Positions 8,994 to 18,659 of a DNA stretch of 64,000 nucleotides are shown one piece after another (the stretch's first letter is position 1; each line of letters opens with the position of its first letter). The translations under genes and the position numbers were made by a program. The DNA comes from Gemmatimonadota bacterium (GTDB lineage: Bacteria > Gemmatimonadota > Gemmatimonadetes > Gemmatimonadales > Gemmatimonadaceae): positions 186,001 through 250,000 of the forward strand of contig JADJRJ010000027.1 in the NCBI GenBank assembly GCA_016712265.1, given 5' to 3'. The notes beneath the pieces were generated by a model, which was not told where the DNA came from, searched no databases, and saw only the letters and a program-made list of their open reading frames with translations.

Positions 8994-10243
8994 TCACGGG
9001 GAAGCACGAAGGGTTCGCCACGGCGTCCGACGCAGCAACTTCCCGTCGCCATCGAGCGCCCACACGCGCCAGCGCACGGCGGCACCGGCCCCCGCGATCT
9101 TCGCGCCGGGCAGGTCGTAGTTGCGCTGCGCCGCGGGCACGAGGGCACGAAGGACCGAGACGCCCCCGGCGTCCTGGACCTCGACACGATAGAACGAGGC
9201 CTGGCGGTCCGCGCTCCACGCAAGGCGAACCTGGGACTCAGTGGACACCACCGCGCCATCGCGAGGACCGAGCGGCGACAGCCGCGCATGCCGCACGCTC
9301 CCGGCTGTGCCATCGCCGGCCACGACGTACCTTAACACCGGCATCGGGAAGCCCGCGACCGCCCCCGCGTGCGCGACGCCGCGGCCCGCGCCCACGCTGC
9401 CGAGGTTGGAATCCCCCTCCCGATCGTCCGTCGCCTCGACGCGCAACAGCACGAGGTACGACCCGTCGGCGCTCGTCGGCAGGCGCGCCGGGTCGGGCCC
9501 GGGCAGCGTCACCGTGCCACCCGGTGGCACAAAGACATTGAACCGCTCCACCTGGACGAATCGACGCTGCTGCAACCGCTCCTCCACGGGAAGCGCAGCC
9601 TCAGGCAACAAGTCGAATGCCGTCGGCCCCTCCTCACCCGGCAACACGACCTCCCACCGACCGACCAGGCGCCCGGTCCCGTTGTACATGATGCGCGCCG
9701 TGAACGGCGGCAGTACCTGACCGGACGGCACAAACTGCACCTCATGGTGTCCATCAAAACGCACGCGGACATCAGTCAACGCGAACGGTGTGCGCGCGCC
9801 ACCCGCCGACGGCCGACACGTGACTGCGACAAACTCATCGCGGCCACCGCTCACGTTGGCGAAGCGCCGCACATAGTAGAACGACGGCGTCTCGCCGCGA
9901 CGCGCGTCCTGCCAGGCCCGCCGCGCCACCGACGTCGGGATCGACATGATGTCCGTGAAGGCGGCGGTCCCGCTGGCGCGCGACAGATCGTACCGCGCCG
10001 GCAGCTGCCCGAAGATGGTGCCGGGCTTGCAGCGCACCCCACATCCGGCGCCGCGCTGACCAACTCACCACACCAGAATGCTTCCGCCGGTCGCAGCCCG
10101 GCGCGCAACCCGCCAAACGTCAGGAAGACGGTCGTCGGGTTCATCATGTTGACGTTGACCCCAGTCGGATTCACGCGCACCTGCGCGGCCAGGCCCGATG
10201 CAGCACCCAGCGCCAGCAGGCCGGCTCGAAAAACCACACGCAT
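8994..10243 (-). CDS. Secreted protein of unknown function, one frame break
   Basis: About 416 residues after repair. The ATG at 10243 overlaps the stop of the upstream gene (ATGA) and begins a signal peptide ending G-L-A-A-Q. The first part reads in one frame to the four-C run at 10037-10040, the rest in another frame to 8994; one missing base in that run restores continuity (...A-A-P-D-V-G-V-R-C-K-P-G). The body is beta-rich with no domain I can name, and the C-terminal 90 residues (S-P-L-G-P-R-D-G-A-V-V, then F-Y-R-V-E-V-Q-D, then W-R-V-W-A-L-D) look like a fibronectin type III-like repeat. Coupling to the neighbouring outer-membrane-like gene suggests that the two products act together at the cell surface. 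Confidence 0.65.
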
Positions 10244-12336
10244 CAGAACACCCGCAGGTTGAAGCCGGAATTCACCATCCACTGCCGCTGCTGCTGCACC
10301 GCGAGCGGGTCGCTCTCCTGGCGCGCGAAGTCCGGGACCCGCGCCGTGGTGCGACCAAAGCGCAGGAACAGCTGCCCGCGGGCCCCGCCACTGGCGTCCT
10401 TGAGCACCGTGAGCGGCTGCGTGATCTCCACGCGCTGGTCGGTATTCAGCGTCACGGGCCCGGTGGGAGGGGTCGTGCGCAGCAGGGAGAACGCCACCAT
10501 GAGCGACGTCGATTGACCGCGACGCAGGTTGGCGTTGAGCGTGGCTCGTCGCGTCGTGCTCCGTTCCGACCGCTCCAGTGATTCCTGAAAGTCGTCGCCG
10601 AGGTCGAGCGACACGTCCGCCGCAGAACCGAACGCCGACCCGATCGAGAGCGCGTCAGAACCCGACGCAAAGTCGGCCGCGGCGCGACCTACCTGGCGGT
10701 TGTCCTGATGCGCGCGATTGCTCCGCACCCCTACCCGCCACGTGCCAACCTGCCATTGTGCGCCCAGGTCCCGATTGCGCGAGAGCTGGTCCGGCACCTG
10801 ATCCGGCGTGAAGATGCCACCTTCCGGCACTCCGTCCCCGGCCTGGTGCGTACGGTTCAGCGACCACGACACGGTGGGGAGCCACGCCGCACGTTGCGTG
10901 ACGCCCAGGAGCTGGGCGAGCGGCGCGGCAAGGCTGGTCGTGCGCACCCGATCGCGCGTGGTCATGAACCCGGGCAGCTCGGTGAGGTTGTCCCGCGAGC
11001 GGCTCACCGTCACCTGGCCGTTCAGCGCGCCCAGCGTCAGGGTGAGGTCTCCACCATCCTGCTGACGGTCCGCCTGCACGGGAGCCACCACGCTCCGGTA
11101 GAGCGGATCCACGCGTTCATGCCGCATCGTGACCGCCGCCTGAACCGCGCCAATCCCCGGAAGGGTACGTCCTTGCACCGGCGTCAGGCTGGCCTCGACA
11201 AAACGTGCAGTGTTTGTCTCGCGCTCCATCGCGACCAGCAGCGTGTCGGCCCCAAGTTGGGAATCGCGGAGCGGATTGACGAACCGTGAGCGGGACACCC
11301 CACTCGTCAGGCGCAGTCGCTGTCCCGGCGTGGCCGCGCTGAACTGCAGCGACCCGCCATCGCTCGCCTCGGCGTCAATCACCGCCCCTTGCGTGAAGCC
11401 GCCGCGTGGCAGCATGCTCGCGTCCAGCCAGGTCCCGTCGACGCGCAGTGCCCCCGGACGCGTCGGCAGCAGTTCCCGACCTAACGAGACGGCCAGGACG
11501 CGATGATCGCCGTTGGAGACCGGGAGCAGCTGGTCCCACCCCACCGTGGACGCGGCCCCCATCGCCGCCATCCCGAGGGTGGTCCCCCCGCGCGTCCAGG
11601 CTATCGTCGCCCCGCGCGCACCAAAGCCGTTCACCAGGTGGCGACTCGCCCCGAAGCTCGTGTGTCCCAGGACCACGGTGGTTCCCGCGGTCCGCAGCGA
11701 GACGCGATAGTCTGACAAGTCAAGTCGCGGCGCCGCGTCCTGCCGCAGGCCATACCGCAAGGCTTCCTCGCGACGCGAGGCGCCCACCAGGTTGGTCGAA
11801 CTCTCCAGCGTGAACCCCTCGTGTTCGTGCGTGGTGCCCAGGGAGCCGTTGAACGCGAAATCCTGGTAGCGAGGACGCTCCGGCTCGGGCATGCCGCTGG
11901 TGCTGCTGGTCAGCTGTCCCTTGTTGGTCAGGGTGCCCTGCGGTTGCGCCTCGATCCGCCGAAAGCCGCCCGCGGTGAGCACCTTCACGGTGACGCGCTG
12001 CAGCTCAATCCATGCGGCCCCCGTCGTGCGGTAGGCCACCACCTCGGTCTGGCCGTGCGGGAGCGGCTCCACGCCGGGGCGATAGCGCAACCCCGTCGGC
12101 AGGCGCTCTGCCAGCCCGGTCACGTCCACGCCACCCACCATGAGGACCAGCGCGCCCTCGTCGGGGCGCAACACGCGGTGCAGCCGGATCTCGATCGGGG
12201 TGGTGTTCGGCAGGTACCGGCCCGTATCGATGGCGATCTCAACGCGGAGGCTGTCGGCATCGCCCTGGGCCGGCAGGACAACCGGCAGCAGCGACGCGGC
12301 GACGAGGCAGAGCGGGCGAGGGAAGTGATGACGCAC
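10243..12336 (-). CDS. Large outer-membrane/secreted beta-rich protein
   Basis: Unrecognised protein of about 697 residues. The GTG at 12336 puts a signal peptide (L-V-A-A-S-L-L-P-V-V-L-P-A-Q) at the N-terminus; an ATG at 12384 would add 16 residues, and neither has a clear ribosome-binding site. After an N-terminal Ig-like region come long runs of alternating polar/hydrophobic residues with repeated short strands, as in outer-membrane beta-barrels, ending in N-S-G-F-N-L-R-V-F; a terminal Phe is typical for barrel insertion. It is the first gene of a two-gene unit with the secreted protein at 8994-10243. A porin- or usher-like role is possible but not demonstrated. Confidence 0.6.
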   Translation of the reverse strand: MRHHFPRPLCLVAASLLPVVLPAQGDADSLRVEIAIDTGRYLPNTTPIEIRLHRVLRPDEGALVLMVGGVDVTGLAERLPTGLRYRPGVEPLPHGQTEVVAYRTTGAAWIELQRVTVKVLTAGGFRRIEAQPQGTLTNKGQLTSSTSGMPEPERPRYQDFAFNGSLGTTHEHEGFTLESSTNLVGASRREEALRYGLRQDAAPRLDLSDYRVSLRTAGTTVVLGHTSFGASRHLVNGFGARGATIAWTRGGTTLGMAAMGAASTVGWDQLLPVSNGDHRVLAVSLGRELLPTRPGALRVDGTWLDASMLPRGGFTQGAVIDAEASDGGSLQFSAATPGQRLRLTSGVSRSRFVNPLRDSQLGADTLLVAMERETNTARFVEASLTPVQGRTLPGIGAVQAAVTMRHERVDPLYRSVVAPVQADRQQDGGDLTLTLGALNGQVTVSRSRDNLTELPGFMTTRDRVRTTSLAAPLAQLLGVTQRAAWLPTVSWSLNRTHQAGDGVPEGGIFTPDQVPDQLSRNRDLGAQWQVGTWRVGVRSNRAHQDNRQVGRAAADFASGSDALSIGSAFGSAADVSLDLGDDFQESLERSERSTTRRATLNANLRRGQSTSLMVAFSLLRTTPPTGPVTLNTDQRVEITQPLTVLKDASGGARGQLFLRFGRTTARVPDFARQESDPLAVQQQRQWMVNSGFNLRVF

Positions 12337-12490
12337 GGAAGGGGACAGGGACGGCGGGAACTGGCATGGTCTCCCCCACACCATCGGCAAACGGCCGCAA
12401 CGGGTATCACGGGTTTGATCCCCAACCGGCGAGTTCTCCGATGGTGCAGGTGTTCCCCCTGCATTCGGACCACCCGCCGCCGCGCTGCCC

Positions 12491-13789
12491 ATGTTCACCT
12501 GTCCTGCCCCCGCGTCCCGCGTCCTGCTGACCCTCTGTTCCCTCGCGGTGCCGCTCGCGCTCCGGGCACAGACGCGGGCCCCCGTCACGGAAGCGAAGGC
12601 GCTGTTTGATGCGCGAACTCCGGCCACGACGACCGCTGGCACCCTCAAGCGCGACCATGCGCGGACCATCACCCAGACCAGCACAATCCTGCGCACGGTC
12701 GGCTACCCGGCATCTGATGTGGTGCCGGCCCTCCGCACCGAGTTCACGTCGAGCGCGAGCACCATCTACCAGGCGCTGCGCGTGGCTGGATACGACGCCC
12801 GATCCTCCGGCGACGCCATGACGCGCGACGGATTCGTCCTATCGTGCATCGACCCGCAGGGGTACGCGGTACCGTGCGGCGGATTCGGTGGATCTCCCGA
12901 TACCCCGGTCATGGGCCAACTCACGGTCCATCCGTCGCCGGAGGGTGAGACGGGACAGCAACTCTATATCACCGGATCGAATATCCCGCCGGTGTTCGTG
13001 ATGCTGGGTGGCGCGATGCTCACCGAGCTGAACGCGAGCAACTCGGCCGTCGTGGTGCGGCTGCCGTCGACGGCGATGACCGGGAACCTCACCATTCGTC
13101 GCAAGTCCGATAACGTCTCCGGCACGCTCCAGCAGAACTATCGCGTGGTCGCCCCGCCGCTGAATTGGTCAAACTGGGCACAGCCGGCCGTCACCGGGGC
13201 CGTGGAGGACATGAAGCGCTGGCTGCAGGGCGCCCGGGTCCAGTCCGGGTGTGCGATCGAAGGTCCCCTGGCGACGCTCCTCGCGGGGTCGTTCACATCA
13301 GCCACCGGATACGCGAACACCGTGCGCACGCGCCTGACCTCGGCCGGCGCTCCCGCCGCCATCGCCGATGCCTGGGACCTCGCCTTCCGGCAGGCGTTCG
13401 ACGCGTATACGTCGCAGATCATCACGGTCCCGCCGCTGGCACTCTATCCATCATTTGCCGCCGTGATGGCCTCCAAGATCGGCCCAGTCCCCAACGTCCC
13501 CATGCCCCTGGGGGCCTTCACCAGCCTCGGTGGTCCCCAGATGCTCGCCCTGGCCCTCGGTGTCCGGGTGAAGAATGCGCTCGCCCCCGTCTCGGTCGAT
13601 GTCCCGGCCCGTGCGCAGGCGGCTGATGCCTTCGCCACCGCCGTGAGCGGGCACTTCGCCGGGCTCCTGCTGAACTCCCTGGTCGTGAACCTGATGGGCG
13701 AGGGTCCGGTCCCGACGTACAAGACCGGGGGGGCGGGCCCCGTGAGCGGTGGCACATGCAAGGGCACGAACATCGTCCTGCTCAAGTGA
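12491..13789 (+). CDS. Secreted protein with an IPT/TIG-like region
   Basis: 432 residues with a signal peptide (L-A-V-P-L-A-L-R-A-Q) starting at the ATG at 12491, divergent from the large outer-membrane-like gene. Residues about 30-110 are helical, with conserved-looking repeats around D-V-V-P-A-L-R-T and I-Y-Q-A-L-R-V-A-G-Y. Residues about 140-220 resemble an IPT/TIG fold (Q-L-Y-I-T-G-S-N-I-P followed by V-V-V-R-L-P). The rest is Ala/Pro-rich and unassigned. The arrangement beside the 10243-12336 unit hints at a common surface function; no enzymatic motif is visible. Confidence 0.65.
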   Translation: MFTCPAPASRVLLTLCSLAVPLALRAQTRAPVTEAKALFDARTPATTTAGTLKRDHARTITQTSTILRTVGYPASDVVPALRTEFTSSASTIYQALRVAGYDARSSGDAMTRDGFVLSCIDPQGYAVPCGGFGGSPDTPVMGQLTVHPSPEGETGQQLYITGSNIPPVFVMLGGAMLTELNASNSAVVVRLPSTAMTGNLTIRRKSDNVSGTLQQNYRVVAPPLNWSNWAQPAVTGAVEDMKRWLQGARVQSGCAIEGPLATLLAGSFTSATGYANTVRTRLTSAGAPAAIADAWDLAFRQAFDAYTSQIITVPPLALYPSFAAVMASKIGPVPNVPMPLGAFTSLGGPQMLALALGVRVKNALAPVSVDVPARAQAADAFATAVSGHFAGLLLNSLVVNLMGEGPVPTYKTGGAGPVSGGTCKGTNIVLLK

Positions 13790-13862
13790 GTTCCGTCGTG
13801 GCACGACCTCGCATCGCTCCCGCGCGCGCGTTACATACAGACGTCCCGGACCCCCATATCGC

Positions 13863-16585
13863 ATGACCGAGGATCCCAGGCATTGGGCGCGCGTCGACGC
13901 ACTCTTCGCGGAAGCGTTGTCGCTGGAGGCGGGGGAACGCGAGGCCTACCTTGATCGTGCCTGCGGCACCGACGACGCCCTGCGCGGGGAAGTCGTCGCC
14001 TTGCTCGCGTCGGTCACGGCCGCGTCGGACCGGATCGGCGACTCCGCCGACGCGCTGTTTGTGCCCTCCGGGCCCCTCGTGGACGCGCCGGACGCGGCGC
14101 TCCCCGAAGGCTCCATCGTCGGCCCGTATCGCGTCCGTCGACTCGTCGGCCGCGGTGGGATGGGCAACGTCTACGCGGCCGTCCGCGACGATGGCTCGCT
14201 CACCCGCGACGTCGCCCTCAAGGTGGTGCGGCAGGGCGCCGCCTCCCCCGGACTGATCCGTCGCCTGCGGCGCGAGCAGCGGATCCTCGCCGGACTCGAG
14301 CACCCCGGCATCGCGCGACTCTACGACGCCGGGATGACGAAGGATGGGACGCCGTACCTCGTCATGGAGTTTGTCGACGGAGTGCGCATCGACACCTGGG
14401 TCCGCGACGCGGGCTCGACACCCGGGCCATCCTCGCCGTGTTCGACGACGTCTGCGACGCGGTCGCGTTTGCACACCAGCGTTTCGTGATTCACCGCGAC
14501 CTCAAGCCGGCCAATATCCTCGTCGACGCGCAGCGCCGCGCCCGGCTCCTGGACTTTGGCATCGCACGCCTCACCGACGACACCGACGAGGAGACCCTCA
14601 CCCGCCCCGGCCAACTGGTCCTCACCCCGGAATACGCCTCGCCCGAACAGGCGCGCGGCGAGCCGGCGACTGCAGCGATGGACGTCTATGCGTTGGGAGT
14701 CCTCCTGCACGAGCTGCTCACCGGGGTGCGGCCCGAGTGGCAGCGGATGGTGATGACGCAGCAGTCCCTGGTTGGTGTCGAGCGGGCCATGCGTGCGCCC
14801 AGCGCTGTGGCCGCCGATGCGACGCGAGCGCGTGACCTGCGCGGCGACCTCGACCAGGTGATCCTCACGGCGCTCGCGCCCGATCCGGCGCGACGTTACC
14901 CCACGGTCCAGGAGCTGCGCGACGACCTGCGCCGCGTACGGGACGGCTACGCGATTCGCGCCCGCCGTCCTGGTATCGCCGAGCGCACCTGGCGCGCCGC
15001 CCGCCGCAACCCGGTCCTCGCCAGCGCATGGTCGGCGGCGATCGTCCTTGGCATCGCCTTCCTCGCGAGTGTCTTCGTCCAGAACGCACGAGTCGGGCGG
15101 GAACGCGACCGCGCGACAGCCGCGCGGGATTCAGCAGCCGCTGATCGTGATCGCGCCCTCGCCACCAACCGTGTCCTCTCCTCGCTCTTCGACGCCGCCG
15201 ATCCCTGGAACACTCGCGACGGCGCCCCGGTGACGCTGGGCGAGGCGCTCGACCGTGGCGTGGCCCGCGTCAACCGGGAGCTGGCCGGTCAACCCGCCGC
15301 ACGGGCCGTGTTGCTGACCGCCATTGGCAAGGCCTACACAGGGCTTGCGCGCTACGACGATGCCCAGGCGGCCCTGGACACCGCGCGTGCGTTGCAGGCC
15401 ACCGATCCTGCGTCGACGGCTGACGAACGCGCCGCCACCCTCACGGCCCTCGGCCTCCTCGCCTCAGCGCGCGGACTGACGACGGCGGCGGAGTCCTTGC
15501 ACACCAGTGCCCTGCAGCTCCGCACAGACGCGATCCCGCGACCGTTGGACTCGGTCGTTGCACCTGCTGCGCCGGCGCCCGATCGCCGATTGGCGATCGC
15601 TTTGGTGAACGTGGGCGCGAGTCACATGGACGCGCGACGGTTCGATTCGGCGCGCGTGTACCTCGATTCCGGCATCGCCGTGTTGCGCGCGCAGCGACCC
15701 ATGGACTCGACCGCGCTGGCCGAGGCCCTCAACAACCGGGCGACGCTCGCCATGCGGGGCAACGACTTTCCCCTGGCCGCGCGCCTGGCCTCCGAAGCCC
15801 TCGGCATCAACCGCCTCGTCCTCGGGAACGACCATCCCCGCGTGGCCGGGGAAATGACCAACCTGGCCTTCCTGCTCGATCGCACGGGGCGCAGCGCCGA
15901 GGCGGAACCCATGGTCCGCGAGGCGCTGCGCATCCTTGGCGCTCGCGTACCTGCCGGTCACCCAACCATCCGCAGCGCTCGCGTGTTGCTCGGCAATATC
16001 CTCTCGCGCACGGGGCAACTCGAGGAAGCATCGGGGCTGATTGCCGACGTTGTGCGGGTCGAGCGCACACTGCCGGAGGCACAAGCGGGATTCTCCGTCA
16101 CGCTCGACAACTATGCCGGCGTCCTCGAGAAACTCGGGCGACATTCCGACGCCCTGGCGACCTACCGTGAGGCGCTGGAGGTGGCCCGTCAAACATCCGG
16201 CCCGGAGAACCCCGGGGTGGCCATCATGCAGGGCAAGGTCGCCGACATGGCCTGCCGGGTGGACGGCCCCTCCGAGGAGGTGCTGCGGTTGTTTGGGGAG
16301 TCGAACCTGGGACTGGAACGCATCTTTCCGGAGACACATCCCTTTCGCGTCGGAGGGCGCGGGACGCGGGCGATGTGCCTGCTCCGCGCCGACCGCCGCA
16401 CCGAAGGTGAGCCCGAGCTGGTGGCGGCGTTCGATGCAGCCCGACGAGGCCCGCCGCAGCTGCACGGCATGGCGCGCCTGTTCGGCAACGACCTCGTGGC
16501 CCTGTACACCCGCCTGGGCGACCAGCAAAAGGCCAACGTCGTCCGCGCGCAGGTCGACTCCCTCACCGCCCCAGGCTCCCGCTGA
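13863..16585 (+). CDS. Ser/Thr protein kinase with TPR-like C-terminus (one frame break)
   Basis: Kinase of about 907 residues after repair. The first frame (13863 to about 14410) carries the N-terminal helical region, the G-R-G-G-M-G-N-V-Y loop and the V-A-L-K lysine; the second (to 16585) carries H-R-D-L-K-P-A-N, D-F-G-I-A-R and Y-A-S-P-E-Q. The break is at the GGG near 14410; one extra G restores A-G-L-D-T-R. A membrane helix lies at about 15020-15075, followed by a coiled stretch and TPR-like repeats to the end. No sigma factor lies next to its start, but a kinase-type ECF gene is on the other strand at 17.1-17.6 kb. The signal sensed is unknown. Confidence 0.8.
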
Positions 16586-16623
16586 GCAACGCCGAGGGAC
16601 CGATGATACGCCGCAGTCCCGAA

Positions 16624-16654
16624 ATCCGATGGTGAGAGTGTCCCTTCATCGGAT
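16624..16654. promoter_or_regulatory. Inverted repeat just before a start codon
   Basis: ATCCGATG and CATCGGAT form a perfect 8-base inverted repeat with a 15-base gap, ending eight bases before the ATG of the secreted-protein gene. It could be an operator, a leader hairpin hiding the start, or the 3' hairpin of the kinase gene. Confidence 0.35.
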
Positions 16655-16662
16655 CCTCTCTC

Positions 16663-17052
16663 ATGCGCATCTCGAAGCTCGGCCTGATCGGCGCCATCGG
16701 TGGCGCCGTCCTCACCACCATCGCTGCTGCCAGCCCGCGCGGATTCGCGGCAGTCGCCGAGACCTACTACGGCTGCCTGCCCAACTACACGTTCCAGGTG
16801 AGCGGCACCAATGCGCGCTGCTACAAGCCGGGAACTACCACCACCGCGGACATCATCTGTGGAATCGGCGCGGTCAAGGCGCTGGACCAGTTCAACGGGG
16901 GAAAGGACGGCTGCCAGCTGAAGACCAACAACCTGCTCACCAACTACACCTGCCCGACGGGCTACGCGCAGAAGGTGCAGCCTGGCCCGGACATGTGCAC
17001 GAAAGCAGGTACCCCATCGATCCTGGCGCCATCAGTAGCAAAGAGTCTTTAG
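16663..17052 (+). CDS. Small cysteine-rich secreted protein
   Basis: 129 residues with a Gly/Ala-rich signal peptide of about 30 residues. The mature part has six cysteines (Y-G-C-L, A-R-C-Y, I-I-C-G, D-G-C-Q, Y-T-C-P, D-M-C-T), enough for three disulfides, and no family I recognise. Its start is preceded by an inverted repeat rather than a visible Shine-Dalgarno sequence. It lies between the kinase and a convergent sigma factor gene. Confidence 0.65.
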   Translation: MRISKLGLIGAIGGAVLTTIAAASPRGFAAVAETYYGCLPNYTFQVSGTNARCYKPGTTTTADIICGIGAVKALDQFNGGKDGCQLKTNNLLTNYTCPTGYAQKVQPGPDMCTKAGTPSILAPSVAKSL

Positions 17053-17064
17053 GCGATGCCGCGC

Positions 17065-17086
17065 GGGGCGGGAACCCTCCCGCCCC
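17065..17086. terminator. Hairpin terminator between convergent genes
   Basis: GGGGCGGGA, 4-base loop, TCCCGCCCC: a perfect 9-base stem in the 37-base gap between the secreted-protein gene (+) and the sigma factor gene (-). Confidence 0.6.
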
Positions 17087-17089
17087 CGT

Positions 17090-17641
17090 TCAGGCCGTCC
17101 CCTCGGTCATGAAGCGATACAACCAGGCGCGGGCCCGGGCCCAGTCCCGCTTGACCGTGGGGACGGAGAGCCCGACGACGGGGGCGATCTCCTCGTAGCC
17201 CAGCCCGGCAAAGAACCGGAGTTGCACCAGCTGCCCGAGCCTGGCGTCGTGCTGTTCCAGCCGTACCAGCGCCTCCTCGATCGCCAGCAGGTCCTCCGCG
17301 CGATCCACCGCCGGCAGCGCCCCTTCATCCAGCGAGACCGCGCGTGCACCACCGCCCCGCTTCTCGGCCACGCGCGCCCGCGCATGGTCCACCAGGACGT
17401 ACCGCATCGCGCGGGCCGCCAGGGCCATGAAGTGCGCCCGATCGTTCCACACCGCCGCATTCCCCTCGCTCAGGCGCAGGTAGGCTTCGTGAACGATGGC
17501 GGTGGTGTTGAGCGTCTCGGACGCCCCCTGCCGCGCCCGCTGGTCATGCGCGAGGCGCCGCAGCTGGTCGTAAACCTGGGCGTACAGTTCGCCGATCGGC
17601 GAGGCGGGAGGTTCCGACGACACGACATATATAGGGGCCAT
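17090..17641 (-). CDS. ECF sigma factor, kinase-associated type
   Basis: 183 residues. Region 2 has L-Y-A-Q-V-Y-D-Q-L-R-R-L-A-H and N-T-T-A-I-V-H-E-A-Y-L-R-L, followed by M-R-Y-V-L-V-D-H-A-R; region 4 has L-G-Y-E-E-I-A-P-V-V-G-L-S. It belongs to the same subfamily as the sigma at 5121. The ATG at 17641 begins shortly before the conserved domain; upstream in-frame sequence is Arg-rich and non-conserved. No anti-sigma gene lies beside it. The nearby kinase at 13863 is a candidate partner by analogy with the 5.1-8.3 kb pair. Confidence 0.88.
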   Translation of the reverse strand: MAPIYVVSSEPPASPIGELYAQVYDQLRRLAHDQRARQGASETLNTTAIVHEAYLRLSEGNAAVWNDRAHFMALAARAMRYVLVDHARARVAEKRGGGARAVSLDEGALPAVDRAEDLLAIEEALVRLEQHDARLGQLVQLRFFAGLGYEEIAPVVGLSVPTVKRDWARARAWLYRFMTEGTA

Positions 17642-17771
17642 GGACAGCGGCACGCGCAACCCCCCTACGGCGCGCGGCATGGCGTGGCACCGGCGCGCGC
17701 GAGGTCGTGCCGCGTCCTGTCGCGCACGACCCCGGTCACGTCGACCCGATCCCGGCGGTTCCGGACGGACG

Positions 17772-18272
17772 TCAGAACGCCTCGTCGATCGCCTTGGAGC
17801 AGCTGCCACCGCTCTTTGAAAGCGTCATCTTGCTGATCGTCACACTGTACTTCTTTGCCGGCTGCAGCTGCTTGAGCCCCGCGCGCAGCAGCGAGTGATC
17901 GTCGTAAATCTTGACGCTCGACGCGGCGAGCGATTGCCACTGCGCCCCACTCACCTCGTAGCCCTTGAGCGACCACCCGTTCTTGAGCCCGCTGGACTCG
18001 CTGAAGAACAGGACCTGCGGGTTGAACTCTGGCAGCGGGGACCACGCAACCGGCGGCGTGTTGACCACGCATCCGATAGTGGGGCCAAAAGGCATCAGCT
18101 TGGCGCTGCCCCCGGGGAGGTTCCAGAAGCACTGGAAGGTCCATCCTCGCTGTTTGGCAAGGTCGTACGCGTTGTAGACGTTGATGTTGCAGTCCGTGGC
18201 CTCAGCCACACTGGCGGTCGTGGTGCATAGCAGGAAGAGCAGCGTGGCGCGTCGTCGCAGGGAGCGAGTCAT
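17772..18272 (-). CDS. Small secreted protein of unknown function
   Basis: 166 residues, signal peptide ending near V-A-E-A-T-D. The mature part has four cysteines (D-C-N-I, F-Q-C-F, I-G-C-V, G-S-C-S) and several Trp/Phe residues, suggesting a compact disulfide-bonded beta domain. I do not recognise the family. It is upstream of, and on the same strand as, the sigma factor gene, with 130 bases between them. Confidence 0.6.
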   Translation of the reverse strand: MTRSLRRRATLLFLLCTTTASVAEATDCNINVYNAYDLAKQRGWTFQCFWNLPGGSAKLMPFGPTIGCVVNTPPVAWSPLPEFNPQVLFFSESSGLKNGWSLKGYEVSGAQWQSLAASSVKIYDDHSLLRAGLKQLQPAKKYSVTISKMTLSKSGGSCSKAIDEAF

Positions 18273-18659
18273 GTTGCAAAGGGGTGAGAGGTGGCCACTT
18301 CCAACATCGGGAATGCCACTCGGATCGTATCACCCGGCTTGCTACCGGCCCCCGCCCTGGTCCGACCTGGCGCGCCCTTCCGCCTGTCGCCGGGCGCTTC
18401 CTCGCTGCCCCGATGAGCCGCATCGGCGGCGCTCGTCGCAGGGACGCCATGGTGCCGTTGCGGGCTCCCCGGTGGCCAGGGTCGCGACGCGAGTACTGGC
18501 GATCGAGGCGTTGGAGGTCGAAACTCCTGCCGCCTGGCGACCAACACTCTCGGGAACCGCGATCTCCGCGCGGGGGTATCGCATCGCGGCGTCGGGGTGG
18601 TTCAGTGTCACCAACTCCAATTTGCCGGCGGAGCACTCCATCTCGGCCAGGGGGTCGAA
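18273..18659. other. Intergenic region, no gene seen
   Basis: 387 bases between the divergent small secreted protein and the S41-like gene. No conserved reading frame or RNA gene was recognised; it must hold both promoters. The Arg/Pro-rich frames here look like chance open frames of GC-rich DNA. Confidence 0.5.
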
